Part shown: piece after piece, positions 8,734-17,845 of the stretch
How positions within the stretch are numbered: the first letter of the stretch is position 1
Layout: each line of letters starts with the position of its first letter
Assembly (NCBI RefSeq): GCF_002499975.2
Contig: NZ_CP052766.1
Span: forward strand, 1,736,001-1,800,000
Length of the DNA stretch: 64,000 bases
Direction: 5' to 3'
From: Alteromonas pelagimontana
GTDB lineage: Bacteria; Pseudomonadota; Gammaproteobacteria; Enterobacterales; Alteromonadaceae
Position numbers and translations under genes: made by a program
Notes under the pieces: model-generated
What the model saw: only the letters and a program-made list of their open reading frames with translations
What the model was told of the DNA's origin: nothing
The model's database searches: none

Positions 8734-9633
8734 ATGAATATAAAATTATTGCGATCACTGCAGGTTTTTGTGCAGGTCGCCGATACCGGAAATATGAGTC
8801 TGGCGGCAAAATCGTTGCATATGACAGTCTCTGCCATTAGCCAGCAACTGCGAAAGCTGGAACAGGATATTGGCCTTAGTCTTTTTAATCGAAATACCCG
8901 CAGCCTCAATTTAACTGAAGCCGGACATATCTATTATCGTTCCAGCATAAAATTAATTTGCGAGGCAAAAAAAGCGCAACTTGAGATAGAGGAACTCCAG
9001 CAAACGCCCTCGGGTGAGCTGTCTATCATCGCGCCAGAAGGCTTTGGCGGTGGTTTACTCACTCAACCGATAAAACATCTTACCTCGCAGTTTCCAAAGA
9101 TAAAGATCGCGCTACAACTCATTGACTTACCCGGCGATGTTATTTCTTCAGGTGCCGACATTGCACTGTGTCTGCAGCCCATGAACGACGCCAATCTGGT
9201 GTGCCATCATCTGGCGACATGGCAACGGGTTCTTTGCGTAGCAGGGGATCACGAGTTAGCTTCTATGACCGAGATCAATCCAGCCGCGTTGGAGACACAC
9301 TGCTACATCGCGCATAAGCTATTGGAAGACTTTCAGTTACAGGAATCGCTGGTGCAGGAAACGGAGCAGCGCGAGCACAAGTTGCCACCACCCCGGGTAA
9401 CAGTAAATTCTATGCAAGCGCTTATCCAGCTTACACGCGATGGCGTTGGATATGGCGTTTTACCTGAACCAGAAGTCAGGCATTACCTAAAAAATGGTGA
9501 GCTTGTACAGATTTTCCCCCAGCACAAGCTTCCAGAATACAGTGTGTACGCTGTTACGCCGAAACATGAATCAATGCCAGTTAAGACCTTGGCGGCGGTA
9601 GAATGTATGCAAAACTGGTTTTCTTCAGTTTAA
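8734..9633 (+). CDS. LysR family transcriptional regulator
   Basis: The 299-residue protein begins with the winged helix-turn-helix typical of LysR regulators ('NMSLAAKSLHMTVSAISQQL' and 'LGLSLFNR'-like 'IGLSLFNRNTRSLNLTEAG') in residues 4-62. A periplasmic-binding-protein-like effector domain from about 88 to the end follows. Length is standard. It resembles the group of LysR proteins that commonly regulate a divergent neighbour. Here the divergent neighbour is the PepSY/DUF2271-DUF4198 operon, so that operon is the first candidate target. The effector is unknown. Confidence 0.9.
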   Translation: MNIKLLRSLQVFVQVADTGNMSLAAKSLHMTVSAISQQLRKLEQDIGLSLFNRNTRSLNLTEAGHIYYRSSIKLICEAKKAQLEIEELQQTPSGELSIIAPEGFGGGLLTQPIKHLTSQFPKIKIALQLIDLPGDVISSGADIALCLQPMNDANLVCHHLATWQRVLCVAGDHELASMTEINPAALETHCYIAHKLLEDFQLQESLVQETEQREHKLPPPRVTVNSMQALIQLTRDGVGYGVLPEPEVRHYLKNGELVQIFPQHKLPEYSVYAVTPKHESMPVKTLAAVECMQNWFSSV

Positions 9634-9644
9634 CAAACAATTTA

Positions 9645-9806
9645 TCAGAATTTGATAGCCTTCTTTACCAGGCTCCCGGTTCTGGTGCCACGTGGCCGAA
9701 AACGATACTGTTTCGTCCGTCTGCATTTTGAGTCTCCCATTTCAACTGGCATAGGAGGTTTGGCTTGCTTGCGAGGAGGGTTGTTTACAATCATGCTGAT
9801 GCTCAT
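9645..9806 (-). CDS. Possible small basic protein of 53 residues, unknown function
   Basis: An open frame on the minus strand starts at ATG 9806, which has a textbook AGGA Shine-Dalgarno seven bases upstream, and ends with tandem stops TGA TAA. The 53-residue product is strongly basic: its second half has 'CRRTKQYRFRPRGTRTG' and many Arg/Lys, with a Pro-rich 'NPPRKQAKPPMP' stretch before it. I do not recognise the family. Nucleic-acid binding would fit the charge but is only a guess. It lies tail to tail with the LysR gene and head to head with gpmA. A plus-strand frame covers the same bases but lacks a ribosome binding site. Confidence 0.45.
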   Translation of the reverse strand: MSISMIVNNPPRKQAKPPMPVEMGDSKCRRTKQYRFRPRGTRTGSLVKKAIKF

Positions 9807-9942
9807 AAATAATGTCCTAACTTTCATGCTACGTCGTAAGTGAAGAAGCATAAGTCATACCAGCCAGAGCATATCCAAATTTTTGCTTGGAACGAACGAT
9901 AGTACACCTGATTCGGAACTGGATTTTTACTGAGGGATCAAG

Positions 9943-9983
9943 GATGATAAGCCTACCTCTTATCATCGCTGGTCACTGTGACC
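9943..9983. promoter_or_regulatory. Two adjacent palindromes upstream of gpmA
   Basis: GATGATAAG and CTTATCATC form a perfect 9-bp inverted repeat with a 7-base spacer (9943-9967). Four bases later GGTCAC-T-GTGACC forms a perfect 6-bp palindrome (9971-9983). They end about 48 bases before the gpmA ATG. Neither is followed by a T-run, so an operator or leader structure is more likely than a terminator. No known regulator is assigned. Confidence 0.45.
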
Positions 9984-10031
9984 ATCAACCCATTTTGCAT
10001 TCAAGCAACTAAGGATTAAAGGTAACTTTTT

Positions 10032-10778
10032 ATGTATAAACTGGTACTTATCCGCCACGGCGAGAGTCAGTGGAATCTGGAAAACCGTTTTACCGGCTGG
10101 CACGACGTAGACCTTACTGAAGCAGGCGTTGCGCAAGCAACTAACGCTGGAAAGCTATTAAAAGACGCGGGATTCGAATTTGATTTAGCCTATACTTCAG
10201 TTCTGCTGCGAGCAATAAAGACGCTTAATCTGGCGCTGGAAGAAATGGGGCAGCACTTCATCCCTGTAGAGCGCCACTGGCGTCTGAACGAACGTCACTA
10301 TGGCGCCTTGACTGGCCTGAATAAGGCGGAGACTGCCGAAAAGCATGGTGAAGAGCAGGTAAAAATCTGGCGCCGCAGCTTTGATGTACCACCACCGGAA
10401 GTGGATACCGACAGCCCCCATTTTCCTGCCCATGACCGTCGCTACAGCAATGTAGACCCTTCCATTTTGCCTAAAGCAGAAAGTTTAAAGCTGACCATAG
10501 AACGCGTTCTTCCCTACTGGCATGACGTGATTCGTCCAAGCATCCAAAATGGCAAACGTGTTATCATTGCTGCTCATGGGAACAGTTTACGCGCTCTTGT
10601 GAAATATCTGGACGATATGTCAGAAGATGAAGTGTTAGAACTTAATATTCCCACAGGTGTGCCGCTGGTATACGAACTGGATAAGGATCTTAAGCCGGTT
10701 TCCCGAGAATATTTAGGCGATCCTGCAGCCATCAAGAAAATGATGGACGCTGTAGCTAAGCAAGGTAAAGCTAAGTAA
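10032..10778 (+). CDS. gpmA: 2,3-bisphosphoglycerate-dependent phosphoglycerate mutase
   Basis: The 248-residue protein is a full-length dPGM: '[10 protein letters not shown]' (catalytic His at residue 9), '[15 protein letters not shown]', '[14 protein letters not shown]' and '[11 protein letters not shown]' are all present in the expected order. It interconverts 3- and 2-phosphoglycerate in glycolysis and gluconeogenesis in the cytoplasm. The gene is isolated, between a putative small gene and a convergent GH3 gene. Two palindromes lie upstream and a good terminator follows. The start is fixed by the conserved N-terminus. Assignment is secure. Confidence 0.97.
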   Translation: MYKLVLIRHGESQWNLENRFTGWHDVDLTEAGVAQATNAGKLLKDAGFEFDLAYTSVLLRAIKTLNLALEEMGQHFIPVERHWRLNERHYGALTGLNKAETAEKHGEEQVKIWRRSFDVPPPEVDTDSPHFPAHDRRYSNVDPSILPKAESLKLTIERVLPYWHDVIRPSIQNGKRVIIAAHGNSLRALVKYLDDMSEDEVLELNIPTGVPLVYELDKDLKPVSREYLGDPAAIKKMMDAVAKQGKAK

Positions 10779-10817
10779 TGTAAATAGCTGCTTAGAAAGG
10801 CAGCTTAATTCAACGTT

Positions 10818-10846
10818 AAAAGCAGCATCATCCGGTGCTGCTTTTT
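10818..10846 (+). terminator. Rho-independent terminator after gpmA
   Basis: AAAAGCAGCA pairs with TGCTGCTTTTT around an 8-base loop, ending in a T-run, 40 bases after the gpmA stop. Confidence 0.8.
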
Positions 10847-10924
10847 GTTGGTGCACCTTTCCACACCACTGTTTAGTACTAACCCGCATTAGCATAACAT
10901 CTCATCTCAATCCTAAAGGATCGC

Positions 10925-12760
10925 TCAAGGGCGCGCTGCCATTGGCGAAATCCCTAGCGGTTTAAGCGCTCCACTTAACACTTTTATTAAACTATCAATC
11001 GCTCCTCCCACAAAAACATCTTTACCCTGTTGCCTTACCGGATAAACACTGTTGCTGTAAGTAGCAAGAACCACGTCACTGCTTTTACTAAGATTCGAGT
11101 TATCATTGGGCATGCGCAGATAAACCAAGATATTTTTTATTCCGCGCTGGCTTGTCTGAACTAATAAGTCAGGCAGCATTGCCTGCACTTGCTGGTAGCC
11201 TATCACCACCTGAGCGTTTTTATTGCGGTCTTCCATGCCTCCCAACTCCACTACACTTGGGGAGGGCGTAATACTGCCAAGTATCAACACATTGGCTTCT
11301 TCCATTCCCTTACGCAACATGTCTTCTTCAAGAGCCTGAAGATTTAAACAATGAAATTTTTGGTTTGGAAGATACATTTCCAGACAATAACTCACGGCTT
11401 TGGTCGTGGGCGCATCCGGCATCAGTATGAGCAAGGTGTCTTTGGGCGCGATAACTGCTTGTTCAGCGCTGCCTTTTAAAAGCGTAATGGCGTTATCGCA
11501 AAGTTGCTGGGCAATACTTTTATGTGCTGCAAGATTGTCGATTGCCGCGGCTTGAGAATCCCATTGCCATGTGGAAAGCTGAAATCTGTTTTTTGTCTCG
11601 CGAATCCGCTGCGCCGAATGTGTAATCTCCCCTATTGATAGCTCTCCTTGTTTAACGGCTTCCACAAGATAATCGAGAAGCTCGTAAAAGCGCGCAATAC
11701 CAGAAGGCGAATGTACGCTAAGCGGCATGACTACAATATCGGTTCCTGCGGCAAAAGACGCCACCACCGCCTCAAACTGATCAAAAAAATTGCTGATTCC
11801 TGCCATATTCATGGCATCAGAGACAATTATGCCGTTAAAACCAAGTTCGCCACGTAAAATATCGGTAAGAATTGCCTTCGACAACGTGGCGGGTTTAATT
11901 TGTGCTTTACCGGCTTTGTCCACAAGTGTGGAATTATCCAGCGCCGGGTACTGAATGTGGGCAGTCATTACCATTGCCGGCGCGCTTTTACTAATGATGT
12001 AGCGAAACGGATAAAGATCTACAGCATCAATCTGCTGACGGTCATGATTAACGATAGGCAGTGCAAGATGGCTGTCTTCGCTGGTATCACCATGTCCGGG
12101 AAAGTGTTTTAACGTGGCCAGTACACCTTCTTGCTGCATAGCACTGGCTTGCGCTAACCCCAGTTGCGCTACCTCGGCAGGCGATCGGCTAAAAGCACGA
12201 ACATTAATAACCGGATTTTGTGGATTTACATTTACGTCGATGTCTGGCGCAAAGTTGGTGTTTATTCCCAGTTGTTTGAGCTCTCTTGCTAAAATCTGGC
12301 CGCTAAGCCTGGCGAAGTGAGTACCGTGACTCTTCAGCGTTGCGCCGATTGCCATATTACCTGGCAGGTCGGTGGTCATGGTTGGTGGAGTGCGAAAAAC
12401 GCGGCCGCCTTCCTGATCAATCGCAATGAATAGCGGCTGGCTGGCGTCAGACGCCATTGCTGCGCGCTGTAAACTTTGCGTAAGTTGCGTGATCTGCTGA
12501 TAGTCGATAAGATTTTCTTTAAACAGGATCACGCCACCTACACTGCTGCGTTGAACCAGATCAGCTAAATCATCAGGAAGAGCGGTTACAGGTTGCTTTC
12601 CGGAAGCAGCATTATCTTTTACGTCTTTTTCTGTGGCGCAGAAATAGCGAAAATCCAGCATTAACTTTTGCGCTAAGTCGAGACGTAACGCTTTTTCTTC
12701 CTCAGCAGACATACGCGACATTCGAACGCGATGACTGCCTGAATGTGACGAGCTGTCCAA
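10925..12760 (-). CDS. Glycoside hydrolase family 3, beta-N-acetylhexosaminidase (NagZ-like)
   Basis: The N-terminal 370 residues form a GH3 domain of the NagZ type: 'IDQEGGRVFR', 'FAPDIDVNVNP' and the signature KHFPGHGDT, which carries the His-Asp pair used as acid/base in bacterial NagZ enzymes. The nucleophile Asp is in 'IVSDAMNM'. A second domain of about 230 residues follows, as in two-domain relatives; small NagZ proteins lack it. No signal peptide is seen, so a cytoplasmic role in muropeptide or chitin-oligosaccharide turnover is plausible. No ATG heads the frame. TTG 12760 is preceded by GGAG at six bases and is preferred; TTG 12772 would add four residues. ATG 12721 is a further alternative. 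Confidence 0.85.
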   Translation of the reverse strand: MDSSSHSGSHRVRMSRMSAEEEKALRLDLAQKLMLDFRYFCATEKDVKDNAASGKQPVTALPDDLADLVQRSSVGGVILFKENLIDYQQITQLTQSLQRAAMASDASQPLFIAIDQEGGRVFRTPPTMTTDLPGNMAIGATLKSHGTHFARLSGQILARELKQLGINTNFAPDIDVNVNPQNPVINVRAFSRSPAEVAQLGLAQASAMQQEGVLATLKHFPGHGDTSEDSHLALPIVNHDRQQIDAVDLYPFRYIISKSAPAMVMTAHIQYPALDNSTLVDKAGKAQIKPATLSKAILTDILRGELGFNGIIVSDAMNMAGISNFFDQFEAVVASFAAGTDIVVMPLSVHSPSGIARFYELLDYLVEAVKQGELSIGEITHSAQRIRETKNRFQLSTWQWDSQAAAIDNLAAHKSIAQQLCDNAITLLKGSAEQAVIAPKDTLLILMPDAPTTKAVSYCLEMYLPNQKFHCLNLQALEEDMLRKGMEEANVLILGSITPSPSVVELGGMEDRNKNAQVVIGYQQVQAMLPDLLVQTSQRGIKNILVYLRMPNDNSNLSKSSDVVLATYSNSVYPVRQQGKDVFVGGAIDSLIKVLSGALKPLGISPMAARP

Positions 12761-12986
12761 TATTTTCTCCAACTAAACAATTTTGCTACTTCACCATCCT
12801 AAAAAACAAAAAGTACTTCTGTTTTTAAAGGCAGTATAAGCAAAATGTAGCAGTTTCTACCGTAATATCTGTAACGAATTTGCTGTAATCAGAGTCATTC
12901 CTGTTATTCCAAATATCGGCTTTCCAACTTCAACCGCAAGTTTTCCTTACAATACCTTTTAGAAAATCAACGTGTTCCGCAAAAAT

Positions 12987-13006
12987 GATAATGATAACCT
13001 TTATCA
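12987..13006. promoter_or_regulatory. Fur box upstream of siderophore receptor
   Basis: The 19-mer beginning GATAATGATAACC matches the classic Fur consensus at 17 of 19 positions. In the 7-1-7 view TGATAACCTTTATCA matches 12 of 14. It lies 57 bases before the GTG start of the TonB receptor, where a promoter would be. This is the clearest regulatory site in the window. Confidence 0.85.
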
Positions 13007-13062
13007 TTTGTGTTAGTTTAGCGCTTCTTAACCCTTAGGTAATAATTTTTTGGAGCACACTC

Positions 13063-15264
13063 GTGAAATTTAACTATCTTCCCTTATCTACTGCAATCAT
13101 GGTTGCTCTTTCTCCAGCAATAGCTCTGGCGGAACAAGATACTGAGGCAAGGGTTGAACAGGCCGATGCGAATCAGGAAAATAACAACAAAGAAAACAAT
13201 GACAGTCTTGAGGTAATAACGGTTAGCGGCAGATACAGTGTTGCTCAAACGTTAGATACTGCTACTGGCTTAGGTTTAACATTACGTGAAACCCCACAAT
13301 CAGTTTCTATTCTTACTTCTGAAAGAATATTGGACCAAAATATTACCACTATTCTGGAAGCCGTAAATAATGCCGTGGGTGTGACTTCTGAAGAAACGGA
13401 TAACGTTCGAAATTCCTTTTACGCCCGCGGTTTTCGCGTTGACAGTTATCAAATTGATGGTGTGCCTACATCCTGGAGTTTAGGCGGCGATTCTGGCGAA
13501 ACTGTAGCCGACACCGCCATTTATGAACGCATTGAATTTGTTCGTGGCGCCACCGGACTGCTAACTGGGGTTGGCGACCCTTCGGCTTCTATTAACCTGG
13601 TCCGCAAACATGCCAACAGCAAAGAACTCACCGGTTATGTAGATGTAGCAACAGGAAGCTGGAATAAAAAACGCCTTACTGCTGACGTATCAACCGGTCT
13701 AAATGAAGACGGAAGTATTCGTGGCCGCGTTGTAGGTCGCTACCTGAACGGCGAATCTCATGTAGATTATTACGAAGACAACAGTAACGTTTTTTACGGC
13801 GTAATCGAAGCCGACTTGTCAGATTCTACCTTGGTGCGCGCAGGAGCAAGTTATCAACATACTGACCCTGAAGGCACAGTATGGGGAGCTCTGCCAACTT
13901 TCTTTTCTGACGGGACCCAAGCCGATTGGGACGTTTCCAAAACCACCGCTATGGATTGGAACCGTTGGGAAACAAAAAATACTAACTATTTCGCTAGCAT
14001 AAATCACTTTTTCAGTAACGGCTGGGAGATTATTGCAAACTACAATAAGATAAAATACGAAAAAGCATCGAAGTTGCTGTACGTCTATGGCTCTTTAGAC
14101 AAAGAAACGGGAACTGGGTTAAACGCGCAGCGGTACCGCAGTAACGGCGATTCGGAGCAAGACAGCTTTGATATACAGTTGAAAGGCGATTTCAAACTTT
14201 TCAACCAGACTCACGACTTCGTACTTGGGGCATTACATAGCGATCAGGAAGCCGATACCTTTACCCAGAATCCGATTGGCGGTGATATGAGCGGCGGCTT
14301 TGACCGGGTTGACGTAGGTAACTTCTACGAATGGGGCGGTTTATCTGAGCCTGAGTGGGTTGATGAAAAAGTCCAGTCTCAAGGTAGTGAAACTGAGCAG
14401 GAAGGCTATTATGCCGCCACAAGAATTTCAGCGACAGATAGCTTAAAATTTATTGTAGGTGCAAGGGTGGCAACCTGGTTACGCACCGGCTTTGATTGGA
14501 GTGGTGATATTGATTACGGCGACGAAGATGAGGTCATCCCTTACGCTGGAGCGTTATACGATATTTCTGAACAACATAGAATTTATGCTAGTTACACAGA
14601 AATTTTTAAACCGCAAAGCGAACGAGATGCACAAGCCAGATTTCTTGACCCTCTAGAAGGTAAAAGTTCTGAAATTGGTTTAAAAAGTGCTTTTCTGGAC
14701 GATCGCCTTCACACTACGCTGGCAGTATTTAAGATTGAACAGGATAATTTAGCGCAAATCGACCCAGACTTCGTGAGTACAACGCCAGATCAGCTTACTG
14801 CTTATATCCCTGCGCAAGGCACCGAAAGTGTGGGTTTTGAAGTAGAAATCGTAGGTCAGCCAATTGACGGATGGAACATTACCACCGGTTATTCACAATA
14901 TGACGCTGAGGATGCACAAGGTAAGGACATTAATACTGATAATCCGACTAAACAATTTAAACTGTTTACCACTTATCAGTTTGTAGATTCGTTACCTGAA
15001 CTTACCGTTGGTGGCGGCTTTAACTGGCAAAATGAAACCTATTCCACCGGCACTAATCCTGCTGGAGTGCCTGACAGATTCACTCAAGACGCATATGTTC
15101 TTGCTAACTTGATGGCGCGTTATCAGTTCTCGGATGCACTAAATGTTCAGTTTAATGCCGCAAACATTACTGACGAGAAGTATTATTCGCAGGTAGGCCA
15201 ATTTAGCTCTTACCGCTATGGAACACCCAGGAACTTTACCGTCAGCGTGAACTACAGCTTTTAA
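13063..15264 (+). CDS. TonB-dependent siderophore receptor
   Basis: The 733-residue protein has a signal peptide (cleavage after 'AIALA'), a short linker rich in Asn, Gln and Glu, a TonB box at about 50-56 (EVITVSG) and a plug domain containing 'RETPQSVSILTSERI', 'FYARGFRVDSYQIDGVP' and 'ERIEFVRGATGLLTGVGDPSA'. These are the hallmarks of the ferric hydroxamate/catecholate receptor class (TIGR01783-type). The beta barrel ends with the usual aromatic residue ('VSVNYSF'). It transports an Fe(III)-siderophore across the outer membrane using TonB energy; the specific siderophore is not predictable. The start is GTG with GGAG seven bases upstream. The strong Fur box upstream predicts iron repression. 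Confidence 0.93.
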   Translation: MKFNYLPLSTAIMVALSPAIALAEQDTEARVEQADANQENNNKENNDSLEVITVSGRYSVAQTLDTATGLGLTLRETPQSVSILTSERILDQNITTILEAVNNAVGVTSEETDNVRNSFYARGFRVDSYQIDGVPTSWSLGGDSGETVADTAIYERIEFVRGATGLLTGVGDPSASINLVRKHANSKELTGYVDVATGSWNKKRLTADVSTGLNEDGSIRGRVVGRYLNGESHVDYYEDNSNVFYGVIEADLSDSTLVRAGASYQHTDPEGTVWGALPTFFSDGTQADWDVSKTTAMDWNRWETKNTNYFASINHFFSNGWEIIANYNKIKYEKASKLLYVYGSLDKETGTGLNAQRYRSNGDSEQDSFDIQLKGDFKLFNQTHDFVLGALHSDQEADTFTQNPIGGDMSGGFDRVDVGNFYEWGGLSEPEWVDEKVQSQGSETEQEGYYAATRISATDSLKFIVGARVATWLRTGFDWSGDIDYGDEDEVIPYAGALYDISEQHRIYASYTEIFKPQSERDAQARFLDPLEGKSSEIGLKSAFLDDRLHTTLAVFKIEQDNLAQIDPDFVSTTPDQLTAYIPAQGTESVGFEVEIVGQPIDGWNITTGYSQYDAEDAQGKDINTDNPTKQFKLFTTYQFVDSLPELTVGGGFNWQNETYSTGTNPAGVPDRFTQDAYVLANLMARYQFSDALNVQFNAANITDEKYYSQVGQFSSYRYGTPRNFTVSVNYSF

Positions 15265-15271
15265 GTAAAAG

Positions 15272-15310
15272 GAAGGGCTGGTGCTTATTCAGTGCCAGCC
15301 CTGCCCCTTC
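15272..15310 (+). terminator. Probable terminator after the siderophore receptor
   Basis: GAAGGGCTGG and CCAGCCC...CTTC form a GC-rich stem with a 13-base loop, 8 bases after the stop codon. The tail is T-rich but interrupted, so efficiency is uncertain. Confidence 0.6.
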
Positions 15311-15698
15311 TTTCATAAGAATGTTCGAGCCTCAATTTTCCCTATCAACGCTTTCCCCAAATTTAGCTCTTAATAACCTAAGTTAGATTTGTGCTGCAAT
15401 TCACTCTGTTTCTGATCAATGGTATTTCATTTGGCAGAAAAGGTATTAAACGTGGCATTCTGCCAGCGCACCTGCGCTTTTGGAAAGCGTATGAATTACA
15501 GCCAGATTAATAAGTGACTGATACTCGATTTACACCAAATACGCACAGTAATAAAACCGTCAGAATTCCATGATGATCGCCCTAATCCCACTTAGGCTTT
15601 CTCACCTGTCGATACGCGCTACTGATTCGTTAACTGTGTACATCAGTTTGCGTTAGTGACAGGCAACACGTTTACGTAAACAAGAGTGTGGTGCCGAA
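15311..15698. other. Intergenic stretch between convergent genes, no gene seen
   Basis: The 388 bases between the receptor terminator and the end of the M20 peptidase gene hold no convincing open frame or RNA. A 7-bp inverted repeat (GGCAGAA with TTCTGCC, near 15430-15465) with a long loop is the only structure noticed. It is too weak to name. Confidence 0.4.
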
Positions 15699-17006
15699 TT
15701 AGTTGCTCTTTAAACGATACATCAACACGGCAGCGCGTTTTGCCTGTGATGACAGAGAGTCTATATTTCCCTTCTCTTCAACGGTGTGTCCGGCAGTGCC
15801 GCTCATCCCTAAACCATCGATAGCCATATCAACATAGGCAGAGGTAAAAGACACATCTGCAGCTCCAGCATTAAGAGGATCCACCGCCTCTACCTTGCCG
15901 AACCCTAACTCTTCACTCACGTTGCTATAAATGCTGAGTAGTTTTTTGTTGCCTTCGGTAGGCGCTAAAGGCGGATAGCCTTCACCAAATTCCATTTTAC
16001 TCTGCGTTTGTGGAAGATGGCTGGCCACAATCGCTTCCATTTTATTTTTTACCCGCGCTACCTGTTCTTCGGAAATACCGCGGATATCACCAGTCACGAT
16101 GGCGGTTTCTGCAACCACATTATTTTTACCAAAAGTAGTGCCGCTGTTTTTCGTGCTGTTGTGAGTAACCGTTGTGCCACCCATAATGCGCCCAGGATTA
16201 TATGTCAGCAGTTTTTCTTCTCGCAGTTCTGTATAGAAGGTATTTAACACCCGCGCGGCTTCATAAATGGCCCCGGCGCCTACGTCGTCTTTAAATATTT
16301 GTGAGGAATGGGATGGCACACCTTTTACGTTTAGCGTCCAGTCAATGGAGCCACGCCGGGAAATATTAGCGGTTTTCGGGTTGCCGTCACCGTTTTCAAA
16401 ACCTATCGCGATGTCCGCCCACTTTGCCCCATCAATCAGAGCCTTTTTGGATAGCGTTAATGGGCGGCCGCTTAACTCCTCATCGCCCGTCATTACTACC
16501 ATAATATTCATGTCAATCAATTCACCAGCTGCCTGCAACGCCCGAAGCGACTGCAAAATGACAATATCGCCTCCTTTCATGTCGGCAATTCCTGGCCCTT
16601 TCGCCACGTTATCGCTAATGTATTCAAATTTTTGAAAAGGACTGTCAGGTTCAAATACGGTATCTAAATGTCCAATCAGCAGCAGTTTTGGTCCTTTCCC
16701 GCCATTGAGCTCAGCTACGAGATGCCCTGCCCGATTAAATGCTGAACCGTCCTCAAAGCGCGCATCAAACCCTAGCTTTTCAAATTCAGGAATCAGAACA
16801 TCGGCGACTTGGCGAACCCCAGCAAAATTCATGGTGCCGCTGTTAATGTTCACTACCTTTTCCAGCAGTTTCACAGCTTCAGGATGCGTATTGTCGATAT
16901 GCTTTACTATTTTACTTTCTGTGGACGACACAGCGGCCCAGGCGGAGCTGACGTTTGATACAAGCACCAACAGCGCACAACACTGTTTAATAAATCTACA
17001 TTTCAT
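15699..17006 (-). CDS. Exported M20 family metallopeptidase (glutamate carboxypeptidase-like)
   Basis: The 435-residue product has a signal peptide ('CCALLVLVSNVSSAWAA') and the M20 catalytic layout. The zinc ligand and base region is 'GHLDTVFEP' (H113), 'GPGIADMKGG' holds the bridging Asp (D142), and 'TGDEELSG' has the catalytic Glu (E176) and a zinc ligand. A dimerisation domain lies between about 205 and 320, and a late 'GTAGHTVEEKGNID' supplies the last ligand His. It likely removes amino acids from peptides or folate-like substrates in the periplasm. The ATG at 17006 follows GGAAG; a GTG at 17021 would add five residues. Monocistronic. Confidence 0.87.
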   Translation of the reverse strand: MKCRFIKQCCALLVLVSNVSSAWAAVSSTESKIVKHIDNTHPEAVKLLEKVVNINSGTMNFAGVRQVADVLIPEFEKLGFDARFEDGSAFNRAGHLVAELNGGKGPKLLLIGHLDTVFEPDSPFQKFEYISDNVAKGPGIADMKGGDIVILQSLRALQAAGELIDMNIMVVMTGDEELSGRPLTLSKKALIDGAKWADIAIGFENGDGNPKTANISRRGSIDWTLNVKGVPSHSSQIFKDDVGAGAIYEAARVLNTFYTELREEKLLTYNPGRIMGGTTVTHNSTKNSGTTFGKNNVVAETAIVTGDIRGISEEQVARVKNKMEAIVASHLPQTQSKMEFGEGYPPLAPTEGNKKLLSIYSNVSEELGFGKVEAVDPLNAGAADVSFTSAYVDMAIDGLGMSGTAGHTVEEKGNIDSLSSQAKRAAVLMYRLKSN

Positions 17007-17210
17007 CACGTTATCTTCCACATTATAGATTTTTGCGCCCGCGCAACTAAGGTTGTACTGCTACACTGTGCTGGGGTGTTTTTATACAACTTACGAAGAT
17101 TATCGCCTTTTAGCAAAGCTTTTCGCTTAACCGCTTGTGCTAGCGGTAAACTGCAAGAAGCGGCGGTACTCTCACTCGATCAGTCGCGGCTGATAAAATC
17201 ACCGGCAAGC

Positions 17211-17744
17211 TTAAAATGTCCCGCTCACGAAAATGCCGCTGTAATCGACGCTGGCTACAGGCGTAATTTGCACACCCTCAATACTATGGGTGAAAAAATA
17301 ACTGCTAAGGGCGCCAATTGCAGCACCAGCTCCCACATCGGCCCAATCGTGCTTATCTGCATCGACTCGTGTCCACGCGACGTAAGACGCCACAGCGAAG
17401 GCAGGAACGCCGTATTTTTTACCGTAACGCAGCTGCAAAAACGTGGCAGCCTGAAATGCCATAGACGCATGACCTGAAGGAAATGCATCATCACCAGAAA
17501 GATCAGGTCTGTCTTTATGTACCGTCATTTTTAATAATTGCGTAGCTACAACATTGCTGGCAAAAGAACGGTAAAACTCATAGCGTCCGGTTTTGTCATC
17601 TTCGACGAAAGTAAGTGCATACGCTGTTGCAGGTAACAAAATGCGGCCAATATCACCGCCGTCTTCATGGGTTGCTGCATTGGCCAGCTTGCAAAAGAAC
17701 AGGAGGAGAAAAGCGCAAACACTGCGAGAGGTAAAGGAATACAT
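17211..17744 (-). CDS. Exported PAP2 family phosphatase
   Basis: A 177-residue protein with a signal peptide ('FLLLFFCKLANA') and all three PAP2 motifs: K72 to R79-P80 ('KMTVHKDRP'), P89-S-G-H92 and R126 to H132-D136 ('TRVDADKHDWAD'). These form the vanadate-haloperoxidase-like active site, so phosphatase activity on lipid or small phosphate esters in the periplasm is expected. After the catalytic region there is a short beta-rich tail ending in phenylalanine. The start ATG follows CGGAA. It stands 100 bases downstream of the DUF3108 gene on the same strand, so the two may share a transcript. Confidence 0.85.
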   Translation of the reverse strand: MYSFTSRSVCAFLLLFFCKLANAATHEDGGDIGRILLPATAYALTFVEDDKTGRYEFYRSFASNVVATQLLKMTVHKDRPDLSGDDAFPSGHASMAFQAATFLQLRYGKKYGVPAFAVASYVAWTRVDADKHDWADVGAGAAIGALSSYFFTHSIEGVQITPVASVDYSGIFVSGTF

Positions 17745-17845
17745 AATTATTTCCGAATTTTTATTGTAATTAAATTTTTTACTGAATGGGTGGTGCTATT
17801 ATTCCCGACATTGCAAAGATTTACACGCTTACATGCAACTTGAAG

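Noticed and set aside
9652..9843. Plus-strand frame of 63 residues opposite the small basic gene
   Set aside because: No ribosome binding site. The minus-strand frame in the same bases has a good one plus tandem stops, so only that is kept.
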